64,000 bases of DNA from Laburnicola sp. R22_1. Lineage: Eukaryota > Ascomycota > Dothideomycetes > Pleosporales > Didymosphaeriaceae. Below are positions 43,421 to 55,986 of the stretch, piece after piece. The notes beneath the pieces were generated by a model. That model worked only from the letters and a program-made list of their open reading frames with translations. It was not told the origin of the DNA and did not search any database. Location: assembly GCA_014281115.1 (NCBI GenBank), contig JACONQ010000004.1:434001-498000 (forward strand), given 5' to 3'. The stretch's first letter is position 1; each line of letters begins with the position of its first letter. The translations under genes and the position numbers were made by a program.

Positions 43421-46400
43421 AGCGCTTATTAGCAAACAAAAGGTCAACATTTTCTTTTATATATTAAATATAGTCGGCTTGCTAAACACTTTTTTTAACC
43501 TTTTTTTTTAGTTTGAGATTAAAGTAAATTAAGATAAAAGATTATTATATACTATGTATAGCACCTAATTCTAATTAAAGACTAATCTTAAATACTACCT
43601 AATAACGCGATAATAGTTTAAACTTACTTACACCTCCTAATACTTATAAGCTCTTAGTTCTAACGTAAGGTTCACTTATACTATATATAGTCTATTTAGA
43701 TTATTGCTATTAGTATTATTAACTATCTGCGCTTGCACGCTGCTTATGTGGCATACTTGCTTAGATAAGCTAACGCGGCTGCAATAGTCAGGAAAATCTT
43801 ATAGATATATATAACGCTTTTATTATACTAGAGATTATTAATAAACACTTTATTCTTCTTCTTTTACCTCTCTTCTTAGATTCTGTTACTAATAAGGAGT
43901 AATTCTATCTACTAGGGCAGAAATATAGTCTTTTTAGTTTTTATAAACTAGATAAGCTGCTAACCTAGCCAGTATATAAGAATTATCTTATAGATAGTTA
44001 GGTATACTAGGCTCCTATAGATAATTATCTTATAGACAGAATAGAACTCTAGTGTTGTCACCTTAGCAGCAGCGGCACGAATCTTTAGCGTGTACTTTTT
44101 AGTGATAGCAAGTACTTTAGGAATAATATTAATGCCTAGATAGATAGTAGAGCGTAGAGAGATAGTAATAGAAGGAGATTTATTAAGGACAACTTTAATA
44201 TAGTAATAGAGCGATAGTGTATCTAGTACGTGTTACCTTTATACTACTTATAAGAAATACTATATACCTTTATTTATTATAGTGGCGTTGCGTACTTGCT
44301 ATATAATATTCACGCTAGCGTTAAAATTATCTTAAGTAGAGGCTTTATTCTAACTATTAGATTCGAAGACCTTCTTACTAAGCGTATATATTATGTAAGC
44401 GAGGTTTACAATCTCTATTACTAGGAATTCTATAAGAATCTGGGCCAGGTATATAGCGTACTATAATTTACTATTATGACCTAGATGGGCCTTAATAACT
44501 TTCTCTAACAAGATAGTTTGTTGTTAGTACTAAATATAATTATTTTCTACGCCCTCTAGTACGTTACCTAGTTATTAGATAATGGTGTTGGACTTAGTCC
44601 CTTGTCTACCAGACTAGTACTTAATAATAAAGTTAAATTCTACTAAGAACTTAGCCTAATAAGCTTATCTGTAGTTAAGTTACTTTATTATTATAAAGTA
44701 CTCTAAGGCTTTGTGATTAGAAAAGATCTCTATAGAGTCTATAGTACCAGCCAATTTAGGTCTCTATTCTTTAAAGGCGTAAATAACTGCCATTAACGTC
44801 TTATTATAGATGGAATAGTTAATCTTTATAGGCTTTATCTTTATTAAGAAGAAGGCAACAGGCCATAATATACTATTAGATTAATACTACAATAGTATGC
44901 TGGCAATAATCTAGTTAGACGCATTTATCTTAATAATTAAGCGTAACTCTAGGTTAAAATACGTAAGTATTAGCGCATTAATAAAGGCTTTCCTAAGGGC
45001 TTTAAAAGCTATTTTGGCGGTTTTAGTAAGGTTAATTTTGCCTACTGCCCCCTTTTTTAGCTTAATTAACAGGTAGGCCAGTATTAAGAAATAGTATATA
45101 AATTATTAATAGAAGTTAGCGAATCTAATAAAGGCTTGTATATTCTTTATAGTCTAGGGATTAATCCACTCTAATATAGTATCAATTTTTTTTAGATCCA
45201 TTGCTAGTCCTTATATTAATAGGATTATTCCTAGGTACTTAACCTTCTTAACTAAGAACTCGCACTTATAAATGTCTAAAAATAGACTAGTATTTTTGAG
45301 TACGTTAAGGACTATAAAGCAATGCCTCTTATAGTCCTCTTTATTTTTACTATATATAAGGATGTTATCTAAGTAAGCTAAGTAATAGTTATCTAAATAT
45401 TCTCTAAGAACGTAATTAATATACTATTAAAAGGTACCTAGTGCATTATATAACCTAAAGAGTATAATAATATATTTAAATAATCTAAAGCGTGTTAGAA
45501 ACGCTATTTTGTGTTAATTGCCCTCCTTAATAAGGATCTTGTTAAACGCAGCAATAATATTAAATTTTAAGAAAATCCTTACCTTGTTAAATTGTGCTAA
45601 AGTCTCTTTAATTTTGGGCGGTATATTGCGATTCTTAATTATAATCTTATTAAGTTTGCAGTAATTAATACAAATCTGTAAATCTTCTCTAGACTTCCTT
45701 ATTACTAGTAGTAGAGTAGCATAGAGTAAATTACTTTCTTAAATATAATTCTTGCGAAGCTCCTCTTATATATAAGCTTTAATAGCTTCTATTTCCTCTT
45801 AAGATAACCTAAAAGCGTGCTAAAACATTAGCTCTACGCCTTCTTTGAGCGGTATCTTGTAATCCAAGCCCTTATAGGGCGGAGGCATATCCTTAGCTAA
45901 CTTGGGATCCCATAGGTTAATAATTAAGTAGTAGGCCTTTGGGATTAATTTCTTTAACTCCTCTACTAAGAGTGGTATCTTGCCTAGTTTATTATAAAAC
46001 TTCTTAAAGTCTTTATACAAGGCAGCAGCAATATCCACAAAGAAGGCTATTACTACTAGGTATTTATCTAACTTCTTAGAGTGCTCTTTATATTTGTCCT
46101 AATTCTTAGAATAAATCTAGGCAATAGAGTTAGGGTTATATTATATAAACATTATTACTACTTTAGTAAAAATTAGCGTAATCTCTATATTATTCTTTAT
46201 CTTTACTATAGGTCGAGTTGTCTTAGCATAACTCTTACTATAATAATTATAAGTAACCTTAACTAATAGGTTACTATGCAAACAGTTATAGTGGCAGTAA
46301 TTAGACTTAAATATTATAGATTGTTCTAACCACTTTATAGTAGAGTTGTGAGTCTTAAGCTACAATTAACTAATAATAAGATTAAAACTAATAATGTCTA

Positions 46401-49250
46401 TAACCCAGAACTAGTCCTCGCTACTATGGCCTCTAATATTAATTCTTATCTTGGCCATGTCGCTTATAGAGCCAACAATCTTTATATTTACTAACTTAAG
46501 TAATATAGGGCTCTTAGCAAAAACTATTATTAGTTTATGCTATTACACAAAGGCTGCGCTTACTACTTGCCTAGTATATCTACTATTAGAAAGTAGCGTG
46601 GCTTTAATAGGAGCCTTCTAGAGTAAAATAATATTACATCTTACCTTTATTTATAAGCTATGTGGCGGTTAATCTAGAGGCTTAAGTTCTAGTAAACAGT
46701 CCATTATATTAACTGCAGTAGACGCAACTATTTCTTCTAGTCTATAAGTGTTCTTATATAACTTACTTAATAACGTAAGCAATAACTATATGCTTAGTTA
46801 ACTCACTAGCGCATTAGAGCGCAACCTCTTAAGAGTAGTAGCAACCTCCTTATGTGCTAGTAAGGGTTTCTAAAGGCGACTATTTGTAGAAACTACTATT
46901 TTTCTAAGCCTATATTAGTTAGGTTTATAAGTTTAAGATTAATAAGGTCTATAGCATTAAGAAGCTTATAGTAAAAAGGTGACTTTGTCTAACCCTTATA
47001 AGGAATATTCACGTCCTTAGGATTATATTCTGGCTTTAAATAGTGGGCGCACTATCTCTTCTTAACAATAAAATAGAATTTGTTAGTAGTTTGCTAGTAC
47101 TTATCTTTGCCATATTTCTTATTAATATTAGCTCCTCCGCCACTGCTATTGCCATAAGAGTAGTTATTAGAGTTTTTCTGGCTATCCTTGTCTTTGTCTT
47201 TGCTAGTGGCCTTATTGTCTCTACCTTTACTACTAAAGGCGGCGGCCATGCTTGTCTTAACTACTTAAAAATAATTTATAAAGTTAGCCTAATTCTTATT
47301 ACCTTAGGCGCTATGGAAAGCGGGGCCTTAGAATCGCGAATTAAGGTTTATTAGAGCTTGGAACTTTTTAGATGTTGGATCTAGTTTGGCGCAAAACACA
47401 ACGTTATTAAATTGGCTTAACTACTAACTCAAAGTCTTCTTATTACCTTATTTGACTATACTATTCGCTAGCTTGGACATAGTGTTGCCTTGTTTATTAA
47501 TAATACTAAACAACTTCTCTAAGTTATTATATAACTGCTAGCACGTCTTATACTTATTATCTAAGTTTAGTAGCAACTAATTCTTAATGGCTTAATAAGC
47601 TATCTTGTCTGTGTGCTTATAGAGATATTTAATCTTTATCTATTTATTAGTAAACTAGTCAAAGGAGTAATTAAACTTAGTTGCTACTAATACAATCCAT
47701 TTCTCTAAGTCCTCTATGTCTTTACTACTAAACATCTTAATATTAGGGTATTAAGGGTCAGAGCGACGCGTTATAGTACTAGCCTTACTAACCGCAAAGG
47801 CGAAAGTGCCCTAGTGGGCGCGTTAAGAGTCGCGTTTACCTTTACTATTAGAACTACTGCTATTACTACTATTATTACCTTTATTATTAGAAGTGTTAAG
47901 GTTAGTGGCCCACTACTTATAAGACTTTGTCTTCTTCTTACGCTAGTCCTTTTAACCTACTTACGCAAAAAGCTTCTAGTTAAGGACCTTAGTAGTATTA
48001 GCGTGCTAGATAGCCTTATTATATTATTAGCGCGTAATATTATAGTCCTTACAAAGGCGCGCGACTATAGCTCTAGCCTTATCTAACTAGGCATTCTTAT
48101 TTTATAACTTGTGGCTAAGTTTGCAAATAGCCTAGCTTTTTATTTTAAGTAATTATTATAACTTATTAAGCGCAGCTTTAGATAGACTTAATTATTCCGC
48201 CGCTAATACTAGGTCTAATTATAATAATAGGTCTCGCTATAGGTACTTAATAATAGTATTAAACCATTCTTATAAATAAAGTAAGACCTTAATAGTAAAG
48301 TTCTTAATTATAGCAACCTTATAAATAAGAGTATTCTTACAAAGTACTCTGTCGCCATGGGTGTTATAGAATAGGATAAGTACCTCTTTAATAGTATTCT
48401 TACCTTCCTTATCCATAACTACCTATATAATATTATTTATAACCTTTTTATAGTACGCCTATAAGATATGGTAGGTAGTAGTAAAGTTGTACTTATTACC
48501 TACTATAGTTTATTTCTGTAACTCTCGCATATAAGAGCGGAGTTACTAGTTATCTTATTCCTTTACTTCTTTTAACTTATAACCTTCCTCTATAGAGGCT
48601 AGCTTTAACTTACTACTACTATAAAGCAGACTACCTAAAGCGAAGAATACCTTTATTAGGTTTAGTAGTAAGCTTATTAGCGTGCGTAAGGTGTAGCAGC
48701 CACTAAGAGATTTACTACTAAGGGATTTAAAAGGTCTACACACAGACTTCGCTAGTGCTATGTAGGGAGTGTTATTAAGATTGCTATTATCCTCCTTATT
48801 ATTACTATTAAATAAGTAATTGCGTGTGGGTTAAGTGTTGTTATTTGTAATAGTTAATATGGACGCTTGCTGCTAACTAGAGTCCTAAGTTATAGAGGCT
48901 CTCGCGGCCTTAGGCTTACTAGTATTCTTGCGGCTAGAATCTTCCCTACTAAGCTATACTATTATTCCAAATCTATATATTAATTAAATAAGTAAGATGG
49001 ATCTTACGCACTAATCTCCACAGGCTTACTAGCTTGCCTAGTCTCCTATGCTAAGGGGACTCTAAAGGTTAATACATAGATTGTGTTAGGGAGCTTACGT
49101 AACTAATAATTAAAAAAGTTAATATTAATAGAATTTACGTATGGGTGCTGGCCAAAGGTGCTAACTAAGCTTATAAGGCGCGCGAGGCGCGCTAAGAACG
49201 CGCTAGTACCTAATCGAAACTAGCGCTAAGAAAACCTTGATAGTTAGTAT
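43421..49250 (-). mobile_element. second Ty3/gypsy element, decayed, apparently lacking integrase
   Basis: Minus-strand pol relic. A 72-codon frame (45820-46038) still reads like the start of the RT region of fungal gypsy elements (ALYKDFKKFYNKLGKIPLLV, LWDPKLAKDMPPPYKGLDYK). The RT core lies at about 45,300-45,410 (AYLDNILIYSKNKEDYKRH; FLDIYKCEFLVKKVKYLG). RNase H-like KALEYF and QLNYRQA..EFNFIIKYQSGRQG are near 44.7 kb. Gag would lie at 46.3-48.9 kb. A likely 5' LTR starts near 49,084 (TGTGTTAGGGAGC). No partner LTR was found near 43.5 kb, and there is too little room for an integrase, so the element is probably truncated. Outer limits are approximate. Confidence 0.65.
49084..49250 (-). repeat. 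probable solo or 5' LTR fragment
   Basis: Starts TGTGTTAGGGAGC and holds GCGCTAGT...ACTAGCGC (49200-49207, 49219-49226), the same stem-loop as both LTRs of the element at 28.3-35.7 kb. The right limit is uncertain. Confidence 0.5.
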
Positions 49251-49290
49251 AAGATAACTCTAACCTAGTTCTATAATATCTATTAAGTTA

Positions 49291-49910
49291 TAGTAATCTA
49301 CTATACTATTTAATAGTAAAACCTTATAGGCATAATATAATTTAGAAGTGCAAAGATAACTATAAAGCAAGCTAGGGAAAGAATGTATTATAGTAATTTA
49401 CTATGCTATTTAAATGCGAAGCTTCTAAAGCGTAATATAAAGTTATAGTCTAAAGTAACTATAAAGTAAGCTAAGAAAAGGATATATTATAGTAATTTAC
49501 TATACTATTTAAATATAAAGCTTCTAAAGCGTAATATAAGTTAGTAGTCTAAGGTAACTATAAAGTAAATTAAGAGAAGAGCAGGTTACAGTAGTTTATT
49601 ATACTATCTAAGAGTAGGGCACCTAAAGCGCAATCTAGATTAGTAGTTTAAGATAACTATAAAGTAAATTAAGAAAAGGGTAGAGTATAGTAATTTATTA
49701 TACTATCTAAGAGTAGGGCACCCAAAGCGCAATCTAGATTTGTAGTCTAAGGTAGCTATAAAGTAAATTAAGAGAAAAGTAGATTATAGTAATTTATTAT
49801 ACTATCTAAGAGTAAAGTATCTAAAGTGTAATATAGGTTAGTAGTTTAAGGTAACTATGAAAAAGCTAAGAAAAGAGTATATTATAGTAATTTACTATAG
49901 TAATATATAA
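49291..49910. repeat. 99-bp tandem repeat, six copies
   Basis: Units anchored at TAGTAATYTAYTATACTAT start at 49291, 49391, 49490, 49589, 49688, 49787 and 49886 (last partial). Period is 99-100 bp. Several copies keep CTAAAGCGYAAT and AACTATAAAGTAA. Copies differ mainly by C/T and G/A changes. Confidence 0.88.
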
Positions 49911-52900
49911 TAGCCACAGAATAAAGTAACCTATAGTAAAGATAGATAGTTAACCGCGCTAGTCTAATCGCGCTAGTCTTAGGTAAGTTATATAGCTAAG
50001 ACACTAGTAGAGTTAAGCAACTACTAACAGCTACTAATAATAGCAATCTAGAACTAATCTCTCTACGCTATATAATTATATATATATAACCTTACCTATA
50101 TTTATACTACGCGTGCAAATATAACTATAATAGAAGCGGCCAAAAATTAGCTAAATATAAAATAATATAAGAAGACTACTATAAAGTATCTATAATAGAC
50201 GCTAAAGAATATAATTATAAAAGGTTTCTAGCTTATTAGATAGAAGATAAAAGTATAACACAATATAGTAAAATATATAACTAATAAAATTAATAGATAC
50301 CTACTATTATTTAATTTAATATTATAAACCAAAGCATATAAGACTATACATAATAATATAATAGTAAAACTATAGACTAATAAACAATTTAAAATAGTCT
50401 GCAAACTCCTAAACTCTATACTAAAGAATAAGCGGAAAGCTAGGAAGTAGCGTGAATAGGCTAGGCTTAATTTCTAGATAATAGTTCTATAAGGATAAAA
50501 TAAAAACACAAAGATATCTAAGGCTAAGATAGATATAATAGACTAAATATAGGTTTATTATAGGGCAATATTGCAATAACTTATAAGTTAGATAGCTTTA
50601 GTTACTTTATAATAAAATATAGACACAGCTAATATAACTATACTATAAGTACTTTGTATTAATAATACCCTATATACTAATATATAGACTATAAACTACT
50701 TATTTAGAAAGAACAAAATAAATATTTAGGTTACTAATACAAAGAGGAAAGATTTTTTTAACTTACCTATTATTAAGTATCTAACGCAATTACGTACTAA
50801 TAATAAATAGACGCGATAGTAGAGAGAAGAACCCAACTCTAGTTATACTTAACGCTCTTTAAGATATTATATAAAAGACCCTAAAATTAATATAGAAGCC
50901 ACTAAATATATTTTATATATAGGCACCCAGAGTTATACAACTAATAAAGATTAAGACAACTAGCGTCCTTTAGATAGAGGTGTAACTACTAGTAGTAACT
51001 ATAGTAATAGAATAGAATATTATAATGGCGCAACTACTAGTTATAATAAAGATCTTCTAATATACTTACTCTATACTATAGCACTAATAGATATACTAGA
51101 TAAATAACTTCTAGTACTTTGTATATCTCTCTATAAATAGTATAGTATAGTTAATATGAATCTTAACTCTAACTTATTATAAATATAGAAAGGTAAGAAT
51201 TAAAAGTTACTAGATAGAACTTAGTATAAATTATAGTAAATTAATAGATAACAGATTCTACCCTTATATCCTATACTAGTAACAATAGCTTAAACAGCGA
51301 ATTAGACAACTAAAGGAAGACACAATAATAATAGAAAAATAAAAAGAGCAATTTCTTAAGCGATAGCAAGTTAGATAAGTATACAATAATTAGAGGGAGG
51401 CAATAATAATAAAATAAAAAGAAGAGCGGCTCTCGCTAAAGCTATAATTTAAATAGTAACCTATTTTAGCCTAGTTGCACTTTATTGTAAACTAATAGTA
51501 TAAAGAGAATCTGCATATTATTACTATATATTTCGCTAAAATCATTATTACTCTAATATAGTATAACAACTATTAACAAGAATAAGGTATAGAGGACTAT
51601 TAATATAGACAATACTAATCTATCTCGTAGAGGCGGATTTTAAGATACTAAGTATAGATAGCAATTATTATAATAACAGCTAGCTAAGACGTAGCGTATG
51701 CTATAGTAAGTTACTATAACTCTATATAATACTAAAATCTCGCTAATAATTATCTATAAAGTAAATACAGCCATTAATACTAATCTTAGCCAGGCACGCA
51801 CTTATATAACAAAATAGTTATATGCTATAATAGCGCAAATAGTTATGCTTAACTAGGCCACACTTATCATATTATATAATATAATTATATTCTCTATAAT
51901 ATAGGCCCTTACTCTAGGTTCTATAATACTTCTCTACTAGTAAATAGTATTAGCTAAAATAGTTATGCAGAGTGAGTGATACGGTAGTAATAGCAATAGG
52001 TCTAGTCCTAGCGTTAGAAAGTTCCACTTCTATCTAGTAAGATTAATTATAGGGTCCTAGATTATAAGATAGAGAATAATTGTTAATCTCGCACAAAAAT
52101 ATAAAATAGGCAAGTTATTTACCTAAAGAAGCGACAGGTTTATATCTAAGATAGGACTAATACCCACTACTACGTTCTTACTTAGCTAATTTATAAACAT
52201 ATAACTACTAAATACTAACAAAATATAGCTAGATTATAAGAGTTGCGAACACTAGTAGTAACTAGGGGAATATTATCTTAAGCCTACTATACTAAGCGTA
52301 AATAGCAAAATTCTCTAAACTACTATTTAGGCTTACTATTAAATATAAACTAATAAGATATATTATAAAAAACTAGCTTAAAGAGCAATATATATAAGAG
52401 CTTAATAACTATTATATATATATAAAAAGAAAGTGGTAATAAACCCACAGCACACTTAATAACTTTTAGCCACTATTACAAATGTAACTAGTTAACCTAA
52501 TACTATCCTAGGTGTTAATAGATAAAGAGTTAGCTAGTATTTGTAGAACCTTATAGTATAATAATATAGCTAAAGAAAATAAAGACTATTATAAACTATA
52601 ATAGGTATATAATATAGCGTGTTATACACTATAAGATTTATAATAACTTATAATAATAATAGTACTAAAATGTCTAGCCTAGACACTAGAGCTATTCTAA
52701 CTAATATAATAAAGTAGATAATAAGTCTAGAGGCTTATTATAAACTACTTCTTATACTGTATTACTTAAATATCTTAGTAGCTAAGATATATAGGAAAAT
52801 TTTATAATTCTAAAAGTATAAGAATATATAAGTCTATACTCTAATACCTTACCTTTAAGTATAGCCCACAAATAGCAGCTATAGTAAATACTAGTATAAG

Positions 52901-54238
52901 AGAGGTAAAACCTTTCCTATAGCTATATAAAAAATGCTATCTACCCTTAATATAATCTAAGAAAATAGCACATAGGCTGCTCGCAAAGTAAGAAAGATAG
53001 AAAAGAAGTATACTATACTTAAAAACTATAAGTTTCTTAAATATAGCAAGGTTATAGCAAATATTATATAGATAATATTAATTAAACGTAACAAACACAC
53101 ATAAAGGGTAGATAGAAAGTCTTTACTAAAAATAGCAGATATTAAACTTATTTAGAAGAATATTATTATTAAATATAACTAGATAAGTAGAGATATAATA
53201 CAAAATATTATTTAGTTAGTAAATAAAAAAGAGCGTCTAGAGCATAAGAAAAAGTAAAATAATTAATATTAGATATTAAAGTCTTACTATAACCTATATA
53301 TTACAGGCACAGCACTATTACTTATTAAGTTCTATAATAAGTATAGTATAGATACGTATTCTAACTAACTGTAAAGCATTTCTAGCAACCTTAAAGTGTT
53401 ACCCTTATTTACTAATTTTAGTAAGACTATTAAGGGCAATTTAAAGTAGACATATATGCGATAGTATATTTAGAAGATTAAGGTGTTAAGAAAAAGCGCG
53501 CGTTTAGGGCTTTGCTCTAATAGAAAGCTACGCTAGAATAAGATTATAATTAAAATAAAGATACTAATAATTATATTACTTAATACTATTATACATATAT
53601 TATAAATTATAATAAGTTACTATACTAATAGCTATAGAATGTGTAGAAGCTTCTTAAGAGTTAAGTAGATATTACTAAGAAGTTTTACACTATTATCTAG
53701 ATTATCTAGAATAAGATATATATCGCACTTATCTATAGTAGAATAAGCTTTCTTAAGTAAAAATAATTATTAACGCAATTAACAGCGTTAATAGCTTATT
53801 AAAAGTTATTATAATAATTATAGACTTATATACTAAGGGTATTAACCTCATAAATACAAACTATATTATTATAAAATTGCTAGCTTAGAAAATTAAGAAG
53901 CTTAAACAGTTTATCTAATAGCTAGTCTAGCTAAAATAGAAGGAGTTAGTTATAAACGCGCGCTTACTCTATAATAAATATAGCTAGGTTAATATAAAAA
54001 GAATAATAGAGCGTAAGTAGTTATTAGAGAATGTAGATATAGTAATTATAAATAATATAATAGGCGTAGAGGAATATAAACATTCTAATAAAAAAACTAC
54101 TCTAGACTTATAGTTAGTGTACTATAAAGCGTTAAGATTATATAAGACTAGAGTAAAGGCTAGTAGATACACCTTAAAATAAAAAAAATAAAAAAAATAG
54201 GTAACTAAAGAAAATTAAACGTATACGCAGTTAGAGTA
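49911..54238 (+). other. unidentified decayed coding sequence
   Basis: 4.3 kb of AT-rich DNA in which plus-strand frames stay open over long distances if TAG is read as Gln. Examples are near 50,100-50,280 (KLAKYKIIQEDYYKVSIID), 51,300-51,600 (Gln-rich helix, then LAQLHFIVNQQYKENLHIIT) and 52,670-53,450 (RKVRKIEKKYTILKNYKFL). It must have been protein-coding transposon DNA. I could not match it to a family; a tyrosine-recombinase (Crypton-like) or gag-like origin crossed my mind but is not supported. Confidence 0.45.
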
Positions 54239-54630
54239 AATTATAACTATTACTAAAATATAGTAAGTTATAGCAATTTAAAATTAATATAAGGCGTAGT
54301 AGAAGAAGTTATAACTAGTACTATAATATAGTAAGTTATAGTAATTTAAAATCAAACGCATGCGTATTTAAATAGAATTATAACTATTACTAGAATATAG
54401 TAAGTTATAGCAATTTAGAATTAATATAGAGTGTAGTAAAAGAAGTTATAACTAGTACTATAATATAGTAAGTTATAGTAATTTAGAATTAATATAGGGC
54501 GTAGTAGAAGAAGTTATAACTAGTGCTATAATATAGTAAGTTATAGTAATTTAGAATTAAACGTATACGTATTTAGATAGAATTATAACTATTACTAGAA
54601 CGTAATAAGTTATAGTAATTTAAAGTTAAG
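54239..54630. repeat. 66-69-bp tandem repeat, six copies in alternating types
   Basis: Units start near 54239, 54308, 54374, 54443, 54510 and 54579. One type begins AATTATAACTATTACTARAA, the other AAGTTATAACTAGTRCTATA; both contain TATAGTAAGTTATAGYAATT. A second, looser array of TATATACTTATATATTTRG units follows to about 54,850. Confidence 0.8.
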
Positions 54631-54957
54631 TATTATATAATCTAGATTTATATATACTTTCTTATAATATTATATATTTATATACTTACTTAAGTATATT
54701 TATATATACTTGTATATTTAGATAGATTTATGCATACCTACGTATATTTATATATACTTATATATTTAGGCAGATTTGCGTATAACTACGCATGCCTATA
54801 TATACTTATATATTTGGATAGGTTTATATATGCCTATGCATATTTATACATATTTAAGCAAAATTGCGCTAAGCTAAAATGAAAAATTTTCCTAATGTAG
54901 TATATAGATTACTATATACTATACTAGTACTATAATTATAGACTATTTCGAACGCGC

Positions 54958-55089
54958 TTTTTTTGTAATTGCCTTTTTTACGCTCTTTTTAATTACTAAG
55001 CAGGGGGCTCTGCTTTTTTTTGTTATGTTATTTAAGATGAAAGCCTTTGTCGTCCTACCCCTAGGTAGATTTAATTAACGCCACACATA
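54958..55089. repeat. right member of ~130-bp inverted repeat pair
   Basis: Contains CTAAGCAGGGGGCTCTGCTT, TTTGTCGTCCTACCCCTAGG and TTAATTAACGCCACACAT, the reverse complement of 39864-39996. Confidence 0.85.
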
Positions 55090-55201
55090 GACTATAATTT
55101 ATTATTTTTAGGGCCTCCTATACGTATGTAACGCCTATACAAACTATAGTGTAGAGCAATAGGGGGCTACTGTAGCGTACTACGCTACGGTGGAAGCCCT
55201 G

Positions 55202-55209
55202 CGCTGCTA
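55202..55209. repeat. right target-site duplication of the 29.7-kb unit
   Basis: CGCTGCTA, perfect match to 25514-25521. Confidence 0.88.
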
Positions 55210-55986
55210 TCGTATGCGCTCAAGAAATGGAACCATAACACCATTACACATGACCAACTTCTTAAAAGCGCACCGGACATCTCAAATCTCCGCGCAATTG
55301 TCCAGCATGTGAAGAGCGTAACAACAACAATAATACTTGAATGAACTGGTGGGGGCATATAGTTTTTGCTGCTTTTGAACAGCCCAACATATTCAATTGA
55401 TTCAACTGTGTAACCCAAAGAATGACGTATTCCGGAGATCATTTGAGCATTGAATTACGCATGGCACTCAAGAATAGTGTCAGTGATGGTTTAAAGTAGG
55501 AAGGTTCAATAAGCATCAAACTCATGTGCAGGAGGGAATCAACGGGTTAGCTATATGTTAGTGCTTTTGACCTGAAGTATGGGCTAAAAGCAACCAAGTT
55601 CGTTCGATCATAAACGTTATATATTGATGTCGTTCCAATTTTCACTCTGGCTCTCCACGTATTTTGTGATGAACAGGCGCACTTGGCCTTGTAAGGTGGT
55701 GAGGCTCTAACAAGAATTATCGCTTCCGTATCGCCAATACCAAGCCTTAAAATTCATCACTATACACGATTGAAGTGCAGATGGAATGTGAAGCTCAAAT
55801 TATCGAATCTACCTTACTAGATTCACAATAGAATGACGTGGACAACGAAGACGTAAAAAGTCGTGTGAGCCTTATAGAATCTCTGAAATAATAATAAAAA
55901 AGCCCAAACCTTTGCTAAGATCTTTTCCAAGTATCCTCACAGTATAAACTCCATATATCAAATACCCACCCACAAGCACCATCGCT
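55210..55986. other. unique flank right of transposon nest
   Basis: 777 bp of ordinary composition without a convincing gene. Precedes the small gene at 55987. Confidence 0.45.

Larger units (their letters stand above)
39864..55089. mobile_element. 15.2-kb segment bounded by ~130-bp inverted repeats
   Basis: The inverted repeat pair could be the TIRs of one large DNA transposon that holds the Plavaka-type transposase and was later invaded by a Ty3/gypsy element. The right end abuts sequence homologous to the MITE interior (ATTATAGTC), so it was inserted into the hAT shell. I find no target duplication, so two separate inverted copies of one element remain possible. Confidence 0.5.
25522..55201. 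mobile_element. 29.7-kb RIP-decayed transposon nest bounded by hAT-type ends
   Basis: The left end reads CAGCGCTTCTAACGTATCGT, the right end on the opposite strand CAGGGCTTCCACCGTAGCGT; 20 of the first 24 positions agree. Perfect 8-bp duplications (CGCTGCTA) flank the unit. The first ~290 bp match the right part of the MITE at 18,361-18,677 and the last ~105 bp match its left part, with differences mainly C to T or G to A. So the outer shell is a hAT-family copy, and nearly all the interior is other elements inserted into it, or cargo. Reading frames inside are broken mostly by TAG at former CAG codons, the mark of RIP. No intact gene lies inside. Confidence 0.85.

Noticed and set aside
47043..48086. 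Two hydrophobic plus-strand frames (47043-47354, 47814-48086)
   Set aside because: They are antisense shadows of a decayed gag-pol region on the minus strand; low-complexity hydrophobicity results from AT-rich sequence.
25827..54902. Possible inverted pair TTAGGAAA-TTTTTT (about 25827) and its complement (about 54890)
   Set aside because: Only about 14 AT-rich bases match, no target duplication is visible, and the right copy lies inside the 15-kb inverted-repeat unit, so the arrangement would be inconsistent.
25522..55201. CRISPR array, prophage or rRNA/tRNA genes in the AT-rich block
   Set aside because: Tandem arrays there have no spacer-repeat structure, and I saw no tRNA or rRNA signatures; the organism is a eukaryote.
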